Positions 24,870 through 32,273 of a stretch of DNA of 64,000 nt are shown here, in pieces. Each line of letters begins with the position of its first letter. Position 1 is the first letter of the stretch. This DNA comes from Pseudomonadota bacterium. GTDB lineage: Bacteria; Pseudomonadota; Gammaproteobacteria; Steroidobacterales; Steroidobacteraceae. A model generated the notes under the pieces. The model saw only the letters and a list, made by a program, of their open reading frames with translations. It did no database searches and was not told where the DNA came from. The stretch is from the NCBI GenBank assembly GCA_023417315.1, contig JAEZFW010000055.1:62001-126000 (forward strand). The letters are read 5' to 3'. The position numbers were made by a program, and so were the translations under genes.

Positions 24870-25120
24870 GGCGTGTGATCGTGAAGATTGACAGCCTCGT
24901 ACTGAAGGGCTTCAGCCCGCGCGATCGGTTGGCGATCGCGCGCGGTTTGCAATCGCAGCTCACAGAGATGTTTTCGGCGCCCGATGTCGCTCAACGGTTG
25001 TCGAAGATGGAGAACGTGTCAGGCCTTCGGCTGCAAATGCCGAGTGTAGGGCCGGGCGAGCGAGCTGAGCGCGTCGGCTCGGCCGCCGCGAGTCGCATCG
25101 GCAAAGGACTCGGCCTATGA
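24866..25120 (+). CDS. Small eCIS protein, unknown
   Basis: An 84-residue protein (MRRVIVKIDSLVLKGFSPRD...). Its ATG overlaps the ATPase stop and its TGA overlaps the start of the eCIScore gene, so it is firmly in the operon. It has a beta strand followed by helices (RLAIARGLQSQLTEMFSAPD) and a Gly/Arg/Ala-rich tail. Small proteins with a similar head (KIDSLVLKGF) occur next to the ATPase in related clusters (recall); role unknown, perhaps an adaptor between the ATPase and the cargo encoded next. Confidence 0.7.
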   Translation: MRRVIVKIDSLVLKGFSPRDRLAIARGLQSQLTEMFSAPDVAQRLSKMENVSGLRLQMPSVGPGERAERVGSAAASRIGKGLGL

Positions 25121-28100
25121 GCGCGAGCGTGACCCAATCCGCTGCATCGACACGCGCGCAGTCGCAAAGCGCTTCAAGCCCATCATTGGTTCTGCAGCGC
25201 AAGTGTGCTTGCGGAAGTTCTTCTGCGCTGACCGGCGAATGCGATGAATGTCAGTCGCAGCGTCTGCTCGGTAAGCCGTTGCAAGCGAAGCTGCGCGTCG
25301 GGGCAGCGAATGATGAGTATGAGAGGGAGGCGGACCGGGTCGCGGACCATGTCGTGCGGATGTCGGACGCGACGGCTGCAAGTCACACGCGTATGCCTCC
25401 CGCGACGGGCCTCGTGCAGAGGCACGTGCGAGGCGAAGGCGGCGCGGGCCAGACATCCGTGCCAGCGATCGTCCACGAGGTCTTGTCTTCGGCGGGTCAA
25501 CCGCTCGATACCTCAACGCGCGCGTTCTTCGAGCCGCGGTTCGGCTACGACTTCAGTCGCGTGCGTATCCATTCCGATGAGAAGGCCCGTCAGTCCGCGC
25601 GCGCGGTGAACGCCCACGCATACACCGTGGGCAATCAGATCGTCACCTCCGGCGCTCGATCGCTATCTCGCCATCTGCTCGCGCACGAATTGACGCACGT
25701 CGTGCAACAGGGTGGGGCGGAGCATTCGTCAGCTGCGATGCAAACACCGATCGCGCAGCGGTTGCAGCGTCAGCCGGCACCGGATACAGCGGAAGCTCGT
25801 CCAAGCGCTGAGCGATCCACGAGCACACAGACGTTCGCTCGCCTAGAGCGCGATTACCCGGTCTTCGCAGATCGCCTCACTCGAATGTCGCAGCGCATCG
25901 CAGATCTTGTGGAGACGATGCAGGGCCCGCTCATCCTATCGGGCATTCGCGATTCACAGTCGCACCTCCAGGCGAGGGAAGAGTTCGACTACTACGTCGA
26001 TCACCTAAGGCGCCAAGAGCGGCACATGACGCAAGGCGATCGTTACTCGCCACGCGACGTGCACAACTGGTTGGTCTACGTCGATGGTGCGCTCGGAGCG
26101 GTCGGCCCGCTCATGGACCTCGCAGAACGTGGGGTTGCTGAGGACGTGACAGAGATGACCGCGATTCGGCAGGTCCGGCGTCAGCTCGCAACGATCTCTG
26201 CCGAGGTCCGCAGCCTGCAGAATGTCAGTTTCATTCGCGCCGAGCGCGAGGAGATCGAATCGGCGGCGGAAGCATCGCGCGCCGCCGCAGCAGCTCGCGC
26301 GGAGGCCGCGGAAACGCCAGCGGGTCGGCAAGAGGCCGCGGTGGCATACATCACGAAGTACGTCGATGACCATTGGCGAGCGGACCTCGATCAAGCGAGT
26401 GCGGGCATCCATGCGATCACGATCGGCCGCTATCTGGTACACGACGAGGGATTCGATGGACCGACAATCCAAGCCGTGTTGGATGGACTGCGCGTATCCA
26501 GTATCGAGGTCTACGATCGCGCGCAGTTCGGCGGTCGGCTCCTGGTCTACCTACTCGAAGAGGGCGTCATCGGATTGAACGTTGGTTCGCTTCTCTCCGC
26601 AACGGAGGAGACTGAAGAGTTCCACATTTCCGGCGCGGGCTTCTATGCGGGATTCGAAATTACCTGGCTCGATCTGCTACAGCGCGAACCGCTCACTGCT
26701 CCAAATCCTTCCGTTTCGGGTCCTAGAGACTTCGTTTCGCTCCAACTAGGTTTCGACAAGGGAATCCTGTGGGGATTCGGCGGCGCACTAAACGATGCGT
26801 TCTGGGACGTCGTATCGACGTTGAACCCGATGACTTACGTGCAGCTCCACAAGCTGCTTACCGAACAGATCTCGGATGAGCTTTGGCGATTCCAAACAGG
26901 GCAGGGTCTGGCGGGCAGCCTTCACAAGTACATCCAGGATTTCGCCGATGACTCGGCCTTCGAGATCGGCGAGCACTTCGGACGTGGTGTCGGCTTCGTG
27001 TTGGCGCAGATCTTCCTGACTTGGGTAGGCGCGAAGGTAGCCACACTCGCGACGTCGATGTTGAGAGCGACGACGTGGGGCAAGCCTGTCGTCGAGTTCG
27101 CCGAGAAGGTTGCCGATGCGATGCCATGGAAGGAGCCGAAGATCGTAGAGGGTGACACGTCGCCGCCGAATCTTGGTGCTCGCGCAGACAACGAGATGTC
27201 GGCCACCGGTGCGCAATCGCAGCCATCTGTCGAGCACAAGATGGCTGAGCCAGGCAGCGAGTTGCTGCCGCAATCGCAGGCTGTACCTGCTAGCGATCTG
27301 AATCGCCGCGCTGTTGCCGAAGTGCCGTCAGCGGAAGCCGGTCATGAGTGGATGATGCACGAGAACGGACTCTTCTATCGATGCTCGGATCCCGTTTGCA
27401 CGAGCCTGCGGTTGCAACACGAGGCATTCTTGGCACAGCCGGACAATGCCCATCTGTTGAGTGAGTTGGAGGCGCTAGAACTTCGATCTGCAAAGAATCG
27501 AGCCAACCCCGTAGTGGAGAAGAGAATCGCTGATGGTGCTGTCATCCTCAGGGAGATCAGCGAGCTGGAGGGACGAATTCTCGCTGCTCGAGCGGCACAC
27601 CCAGTACCGGCGGCGAACTTGCCGTTTCCTTCCGCACTGGATCTTCTCAGAGAGATTCGCGGAGCTCGACGAGCGAGCTCGGCGAAGCCATCGCGGCTAC
27701 CCGATGCACGGCAAGAAGCAACTACGCGAACATTCGCGATGGAGAGGCCGGAGATGCAAGGTGGTGGCGCTAACCCGCCGTTGGCAATGACGCCTTCTCC
27801 CTCTCCCGGTGAGTTGCCGGCAAGACCGTTCAAGGAGATCAGCCAAGCAGACTTGGAGTTAGAGGAATTCCTGCTCGATACCGCCCACCTCGACGAACAA
27901 TTGCGGGCTCGGACTAATACTGGAAGCTCGGACGCGCCCACGACGCAAGCTCTCGAGGCAGTGGGCTCATCGGTTTCAGCGCCAGCACCAGCATCGGCCA
28001 CACAAGAGTTGCCTGCGCTCGTCGTCGTACGGCGTCGTGGAGGTAGAGCTCAGGCGCCTGACTACAGCAGTGAACCAAAGACTGTGAGCGCAGACAAGTC

Positions 28101-28794
28101 GACCGAGCTAGGAAGCACCTCGGAAGAAATCATGTCGACTTTCGATGAGGAGACTTCAGGCAATCGAGATATCGAACAGGCAGAGTATGAGCAGGCAGCC
28201 GACGTCGTTCATGAGCCGGACGAGAGCGGTCACCTCAATGTGCATCCGACTATTTCGACCACCACCACAGCCCCCGAACGAGCGCGCGCTGCTGAAGAAC
28301 GATCCGCTCTGCAACCCCTCACGGAACCTGAGGAAGGCATCGAGTTCGGATCTCACCGCTCCGAAGACTACGACATACCTACGACGACCGCATTCCGTGG
28401 TCCTGAGATACGCCCGGACGATGTCAGAGCCCGCGAGTACTATCTGGGCGCTACACCCGATAAGGCCTCTGTCGTGGGCCAGGCCGTGATCTTCCGGATG
28501 CGAGCGGAGGGGCTCATCCGCGGCAACGGCCCATGGCTCGCAGGCAATCCGAACAACTTGGAGGTGCTTGCGACCGATGGCAACTGGTATCCGATCGACG
28601 ACCGAATACACATGGCGCACATCATCGATGCAGTGACGTGGTGGAACGAGGCCGGCAGATTCACGGGAAGAAGAAGCGAAGTTGTGCGTGAGTTCATGAC
28701 GGACCCCGACAACTATCGACTCGATCTCGGCACGCTGAATTGCGCCGCCGGGGCAGGACTCTGCGAGGTATATCTTCCGGAGGAGGACATTTGA
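25117..28794 (+). CDS. DUF4157/eCIScore protein with probable C-terminal GH-E nuclease toxin
   Basis: A 1225-residue protein. An N-terminal four-cysteine motif (Cys30, Cys32, Cys42, Cys45) precedes the DUF4157/eCIScore domain (about 55-200), with DEYEREADRVAD, FEPRFGYDFSRVRIHSD, and the metalloprotease-like HELTH (190-194). Middle: helical and beta regions, one hydrophobic stretch (about 620-650, VGFVLAQIFLTWVGAKVATLA), and a FYRCSDPVC motif near residue 753. From about 830 to 1085 it is a disordered linker. Residues about 1088-1225 resemble HNH/EndoVII nucleases of the GH-E class: MAHIIDAVTWWNEAGRF, VREFMTDPDNY and LPEEDI near the end. It is probably loaded into the tube and delivered as a toxin. 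Long multi-domain layout with a C-terminal toxin-like tip is typical of polymorphic toxins. Nuclease call is from motif recall. Confidence 0.85.
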   Translation: MSASVTQSAASTRAQSQSASSPSLVLQRKCACGSSSALTGECDECQSQRLLGKPLQAKLRVGAANDEYEREADRVADHVVRMSDATAASHTRMPPATGLVQRHVRGEGGAGQTSVPAIVHEVLSSAGQPLDTSTRAFFEPRFGYDFSRVRIHSDEKARQSARAVNAHAYTVGNQIVTSGARSLSRHLLAHELTHVVQQGGAEHSSAAMQTPIAQRLQRQPAPDTAEARPSAERSTSTQTFARLERDYPVFADRLTRMSQRIADLVETMQGPLILSGIRDSQSHLQAREEFDYYVDHLRRQERHMTQGDRYSPRDVHNWLVYVDGALGAVGPLMDLAERGVAEDVTEMTAIRQVRRQLATISAEVRSLQNVSFIRAEREEIESAAEASRAAAAARAEAAETPAGRQEAAVAYITKYVDDHWRADLDQASAGIHAITIGRYLVHDEGFDGPTIQAVLDGLRVSSIEVYDRAQFGGRLLVYLLEEGVIGLNVGSLLSATEETEEFHISGAGFYAGFEITWLDLLQREPLTAPNPSVSGPRDFVSLQLGFDKGILWGFGGALNDAFWDVVSTLNPMTYVQLHKLLTEQISDELWRFQTGQGLAGSLHKYIQDFADDSAFEIGEHFGRGVGFVLAQIFLTWVGAKVATLATSMLRATTWGKPVVEFAEKVADAMPWKEPKIVEGDTSPPNLGARADNEMSATGAQSQPSVEHKMAEPGSELLPQSQAVPASDLNRRAVAEVPSAEAGHEWMMHENGLFYRCSDPVCTSLRLQHEAFLAQPDNAHLLSELEALELRSAKNRANPVVEKRIADGAVILREISELEGRILAARAAHPVPAANLPFPSALDLLREIRGARRASSAKPSRLPDARQEATTRTFAMERPEMQGGGANPPLAMTPSPSPGELPARPFKEISQADLELEEFLLDTAHLDEQLRARTNTGSSDAPTTQALEAVGSSVSAPAPASATQELPALVVVRRRGGRAQAPDYSSEPKTVSADKSTELGSTSEEIMSTFDEETSGNRDIEQAEYEQAADVVHEPDESGHLNVHPTISTTTTAPERARAAEERSALQPLTEPEEGIEFGSHRSEDYDIPTTTAFRGPEIRPDDVRAREYYLGATPDKASVVGQAVIFRMRAEGLIRGNGPWLAGNPNNLEVLATDGNWYPIDDRIHMAHIIDAVTWWNEAGRFTGRRSEVVREFMTDPDNYRLDLGTLNCAAGAGLCEVYLPEEDI

Positions 28795-28909
28795 GCGCCA
28801 GCAACGCGAGGAAGAGTGCGATTCGAATGCTGAAGCCGTCGGCGAGGCTGGGCGGCGACCGCCGCGGACGTGCTTGCACGAGCAACTCAGACTCCAGAGC
28901 GCAACGATC
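28795..28909 (+). other. Spacer after the eCIScore gene, no immunity gene seen
   Basis: A 115-base gap, the longest inside the operon. The plus-strand frames are short. The next gene could start at a TTG at 28874, but the ATG at 28910 gives the family-typical N-terminus. A gene for an immunity protein, expected directly after a bacterial-targeting toxin, is not present here. Confidence 0.5.
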
Positions 28910-29551
28910 ATGACGACGACTTCCCCTCTATTGCTCAAAGGCGGCATCGTCCTCATCGCCCCCGACACCGGCAACGTGCAGCGGATCATCACGCTGCAAT
29001 ACAACCCCGAGTCGGTGAGCCGCACGCTGCAGATTCAGGGGTCGGCTGAGGGTGGCGATCGTTCGGACGCGCTGCGACTGAAGGGACCGGCGATCGAGAC
29101 GATCAAAGTCGATGCCGAGATCGATGCCACGGATCAGATGGAGATCGGTGATGAGACGACGGGTGAGCTCGGGATTCATCCGCAGCTTGCAGCGCTCGAG
29201 GTTCTCGTTCATCCGACGAGCGCGCAGCTCGAGGGCAACAATGATCTCGCCTCGTTCGGCACGTTGGAGATCCTGCCGATGGAGCAGCCGCTCGCGCTGT
29301 TCGTGTTCGGCAAGCGGCGCGTGCTGCCCGTGCGCATCACCGACTTCAGTATCACCGAAGAGGCGTTCGATCCAGACCTGAATCCGATCCGCGCGAAGGT
29401 GAGCCTCGGAATGCGCGTGCTCACGGTCGATGATGTCGGCTTCAACCACAAAGCCGGCAGCTTGTTCATGAGTTATCTGCAGCAGAAGGAAGGTTTCGCT
29501 GCGAAGACGGGCGGTACGTTGGGCGCGCTCGGGCTCACCGGGATCCCTTGA
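28910..29551 (+). CDS. Pvc7-like CIS tube/baseplate connector
   Basis: A 213-residue protein that matches the eCIS tube-type N-terminal domain found in Pvc7/Afp7 (QRIITLQYNPESVSRTLQIQ, LRLKGPAIETIKVDAEID, PLALFVFGKRRVLPVRITDFSI, EEAFDPDLNPIRAKVSLGMRVL). In the particle it links the inner tube to the baseplate hub. The separate LysM gene follows after 21 bases, whereas in other systems a LysM module is fused to this protein. The ATG at 28910 was chosen over a TTG 36 bases upstream. Confidence 0.85.
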   Translation: MTTTSPLLLKGGIVLIAPDTGNVQRIITLQYNPESVSRTLQIQGSAEGGDRSDALRLKGPAIETIKVDAEIDATDQMEIGDETTGELGIHPQLAALEVLVHPTSAQLEGNNDLASFGTLEILPMEQPLALFVFGKRRVLPVRITDFSITEEAFDPDLNPIRAKVSLGMRVLTVDDVGFNHKAGSLFMSYLQQKEGFAAKTGGTLGALGLTGIP

Positions 29552-29572
29552 GATAGCGCACACGGAGCAGTC

Positions 29573-29935
29573 ATGACGGACCTCCTGCAATCCCTGCTGC
29601 AACAGCAAGCGCTCGCGAACAACGCGTTTGCGCCGACGAGCCGTTACTACGGCATCGAAACCGCAACGTTCACGCTCGCGGACGGACGCATCGCGACGTA
29701 TGTGCGGCGTCGCTTCTTGCCCCGGGCCGACGCATTCACCGTACTCGTCGAGCACACGGTTCGAGAAGGCGAGCGTCTCGATAACATCGCGGCGAGCTAT
29801 CTCGGAGATCCGGAGCAGTTCTGGCGTCTCTGCGATGCGAACGAAGCGATGCAACCGGAGGCGTTGGTCGAGCAACCGGGCGACAAGCTCAACATCACAT
29901 TGCCCGAGGGCGTCGCGGGAGCACGCGATGCTTAG
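29573..29935 (+). CDS. LysM-domain baseplate protein (gp53-like)
   Basis: A 120-residue protein. Residues 55-112 form a LysM-like module (VEHTVREGERLDNIAASYLG, FWRLCDANEAM, EQPGDKLNITLPE). Proteins like T4 gp53 place such a module in the baseplate wedge or hub. A ribosome site (CGGAG) precedes the ATG at 29573. Its stop overlaps the start of the hub gene by 8 bases. Confidence 0.85.
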   Translation: MTDLLQSLLQQQALANNAFAPTSRYYGIETATFTLADGRIATYVRRRFLPRADAFTVLVEHTVREGERLDNIAASYLGDPEQFWRLCDANEAMQPEALVEQPGDKLNITLPEGVAGARDA

Positions 29936-31052
29936 AGGCGTGCATCTCACTCTCCTTGTGGGGCCGGCGGTACCGGCGCCGGTGCCGCGCGAGTTGCTCG
30001 ACGCGCTCACGAGCGTCGAGGTGACGAGCACGGCAGGGGAGATGAGCGGCTTTCAGATTTCGTTCACGCTCAACACGAAGTCGGTCCTGCATTCAGCTTT
30101 TCTGGTCGCAGCAACCCGCACACCTCTGATGCGCATGATCGTCATCGTGACGATCGATTCGCAGCCGCACGTGCTCATGGACGGCGTGATCACGAATCAG
30201 GAAGTGAGCGCCGGCGGTGAGCCGGGCCAATCCGCGCTCACCGTGACGGGTGAGGATTTGAGCAAGCTCATGGACCTGCAGGTGTTCGACGGCGTGCCGT
30301 ATCCGGCTGCGCCAGCGAACGTGCGCGTGATGGCGATCATCGGAAAGTATGCGGTGTTCGGCATCGCACCGGTCGTGATTCCACCGATCGCGATGGACAT
30401 CCCGATTCCGACGATGCGCATTCCAGCACAGCAGGGAACCGATCTCGAATACGTGTTGCAGCTCGCCGAAGAAGCAGGTTACGCCTTTCACGTCGAGCCG
30501 GGGCCTTTGCCAGGTGTCAACACCGCGTACTGGGGCCCGCAGATCAAGGTCGGCGTTCCTCAACCCGCGCTCAATCTCGACATGGACGCACATCGCAATG
30601 TCGAAGCGCTCAACTTCAAGTTCAACTCGGCGCAGTCCGAGCTGCCGGTCGTGATGGTTCACAACGCGTTGACGAAGGCGCCTGTGCCGATCCCGATCCC
30701 GAAGATCAATCCACTGCAGCCGCCGCTCGGCCTCTTCTCTCCGCCGGTGACGAAACTCTCGTTCTTGAAGGCGACGGGCAAGCTGTCTGTGCCGCAGGCA
30801 CTGAATGAAGGGTTGAAGGCGGTTGCGGAGTCGCTCGATGCGGTGAGCGCGAGCGGCTCGCTCGACGTTTCCCGCTATGGTCGACTGCTGAAAGCGCGTG
30901 GGCTCGTCGGTGTGCGCGGTGCGGGCGCTGCATTCGATGGCCTGTACTACGTGCGCAGCGTGACGACGACAGTGAAGCGCGGCGAATGCAAGCAGAGCTT
31001 CGAGCTTACACGCAACGGGCTCGTGCCCACGACACCGATGGTGCCCGTATGA
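29928..31052 (+). CDS. Phage late control D (gpD)-like hub protein
   Basis: A 374-residue hub protein like Pvc8/VgrG N-terminal parts and the P2 gpD family: repeats of beta-rich segments (SALTVTGEDLSKLMDL, YVLQLAEEAGYAFHVEPGP, NVEALNFKFNSAQ, DGLYYVRSVTTTVKRGECKQSFELTRNG). It sits at the centre of the baseplate and holds the spike. The ATG at 29928 lies inside the end of the LysM gene; an in-frame extension to 29628 would run over that whole gene and is not used. Its TGA overlaps the next ATG. Confidence 0.9.
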   Translation: MLRGVHLTLLVGPAVPAPVPRELLDALTSVEVTSTAGEMSGFQISFTLNTKSVLHSAFLVAATRTPLMRMIVIVTIDSQPHVLMDGVITNQEVSAGGEPGQSALTVTGEDLSKLMDLQVFDGVPYPAAPANVRVMAIIGKYAVFGIAPVVIPPIAMDIPIPTMRIPAQQGTDLEYVLQLAEEAGYAFHVEPGPLPGVNTAYWGPQIKVGVPQPALNLDMDAHRNVEALNFKFNSAQSELPVVMVHNALTKAPVPIPIPKINPLQPPLGLFSPPVTKLSFLKATGKLSVPQALNEGLKAVAESLDAVSASGSLDVSRYGRLLKARGLVGVRGAGAAFDGLYYVRSVTTTVKRGECKQSFELTRNGLVPTTPMVPV

Positions 31053-31576
31053 ACAGTGTCGCCACCGAGAGCGGTCGCTACTACGGCAAGTATCGCGGCA
31101 CGGTGATCAACAATATCGATCCCATGCAGATCGGACGCTTGCAAGTGCAAGTGCCCGACGTCGCAGGACTCGTGCCTACGTCGTGGGCCATGCCCTGCTT
31201 TCCCGCGAGCGGCAAGCAGATGGGCGCATACCTCCTGCCACAGATCGGCAGCGGTGTGTGGGTTGAGTTCGAGCAAGGCAACGCGGACTACCCGATTTGG
31301 AGTGGATGTTGGTACGGCAGTGCGGCCGAGGTACCGGCGCTTGCGCTCGCGGGCATTCCGGTGAGTCCGAATATCGTGCTGCAAAGTGCAGCTCAGAACG
31401 CGATCGTGATCAGCGACGTTCCGGGCCCGACAGGCGGCATCATGTTGAAGAGCACGACCGGTGCGACGGTCATCGTGAATGACACCGGGATCTACTTTCA
31501 AAATGGGAAGGGCGCCGTCATGACACTCATCGGCCCCACGGTCACGATCAACAACGGTGCCCTCGTGGTCGTGTGA
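31049..31576 (+). CDS. gpV/gp5-like baseplate spike protein
   Basis: A 175-residue protein with the OB-fold of gpV/VgrG spikes: GKYRGTVINNIDPMQIGRLQVQVPDV, TSWAMPCFPASGKQMGAYLLPQIGSGVWVEFEQGN, and WSGCWYG. After it comes a C-terminal beta-helical needle segment (IMLKSTTGATVIVNDTGIYFQNGKGAVMTLIGPTVTINNG) with the residue periodicity of a trimeric beta-helix. This protein forms the puncturing tip below the tube. ATG overlaps the previous TGA. Confidence 0.92.
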   Translation: MNSVATESGRYYGKYRGTVINNIDPMQIGRLQVQVPDVAGLVPTSWAMPCFPASGKQMGAYLLPQIGSGVWVEFEQGNADYPIWSGCWYGSAAEVPALALAGIPVSPNIVLQSAAQNAIVISDVPGPTGGIMLKSTTGATVIVNDTGIYFQNGKGAVMTLIGPTVTINNGALVVV

Positions 31577-31583
31577 GCTCGCA

Positions 31584-31904
31584 ATGCCTGGTTATCTACT
31601 GCATGTCGGCGCGACGGTTCTCTGTGCACACGGTGCACCGGCACAACCTACTGTTCCGAACCCGCGCGTGACCGTGAGTGGGATGCCGATCGTGACGCTG
31701 CCGTCCCCATTCGTCGTCACCGGTTGTCCGTTCGTTCCACCAGCAGGCAATGGTCCATGTGTGACGGCGCAATGGACGACAGGCGCAGCGCGCGTGCTCG
31801 CAAACGGCCAACCCGTCCTGCTGCTGACGAGTCAGGCCGTATGCGCACCGACCGGTACGCCCGTGACGATCGTGGCAACGCAGACGCGGGTGAGCGCAAT
31901 TTAG
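31584..31904 (+). CDS. PAAR-like spike tip protein
   Basis: A 106-residue protein that follows the spike gene and shows the PAAR-like pattern of short beta-hairpins with turn glycines and prolines: HVGATVLCAHGAP, VTVSGMPIVTL, GCPFVPPAGNGPCV, and LANGQPVLLLTSQAVC. Cysteines at about 15, 49, 60 and 87 may bind metal or form disulfides at the sharpened tip. It caps the spike trimer. No cargo domain is fused to it. Confidence 0.82.
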   Translation: MPGYLLHVGATVLCAHGAPAQPTVPNPRVTVSGMPIVTLPSPFVVTGCPFVPPAGNGPCVTAQWTTGAARVLANGQPVLLLTSQAVCAPTGTPVTIVATQTRVSAI

Positions 31905-31914
31905 GTCGCGGCAC

Positions 31915-32271
31915 ATGAACATTGACTACCCGTACCACTTCGATAATCGGGGCCGCACGGCCGAAGCCGGCAACGACGATCATCTTCGCGATCTCATCGA
32001 GCAGGTGTTGTTCACGGTGCCGGGCGAGCGCGTGAATCGGCCGACGTTCGGCAGTGGACTGCTGCAGCTCGTGTTTGCGCCGAACAGTGATGCCCTCGCG
32101 GCGGCAACGCAGCTCTCCGTGCAGAGCTCCCTGCAGCAATGGCTCGGTAGCTTGATTCAAGTGGAGTCGGTGAGCGTGGAGGATGAAGATGCGACGCTTC
32201 GGATAAGTGTTCAGTACGTGATCCGTCGCACGCAGGAGCGGCGGACCGAGCAGTTCGCGCGCGGGGTTTAG
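31915..32271 (+). CDS. gp25-like baseplate wedge protein
   Basis: A 118-residue member of the GPW/gp25 family (Pvc9/TssE relatives). It carries the HLRDLIEQVLFTVPGERVNRPTFGSGL stretch, split as DLIEQVLFT and PGERVNRPTFGSGL, and the C-terminal strand pattern. It is the wedge element that starts sheath assembly. It lies 10 bases after the PAAR-like gene and 2 bases before the first J-like gene. Confidence 0.9.
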   Translation: MNIDYPYHFDNRGRTAEAGNDDHLRDLIEQVLFTVPGERVNRPTFGSGLLQLVFAPNSDALAAATQLSVQSSLQQWLGSLIQVESVSVEDEDATLRISVQYVIRRTQERRTEQFARGV

Positions 32272-32273
32272 GC

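Noticed and set aside
25684..25698. HELTH motif as proof of an active metalloprotease
   Set aside because: The motif is part of the DUF4157/eCIScore domain. It may bind metal, but activity of this domain is not established, so I call it metalloprotease-like only.
29628..29927. 100-residue N-terminal extension of the gpD-like hub protein
   Set aside because: It covers almost the whole LysM gene in another frame and is Arg/Ser-rich. The ATG at 29928 gives the family-typical start.
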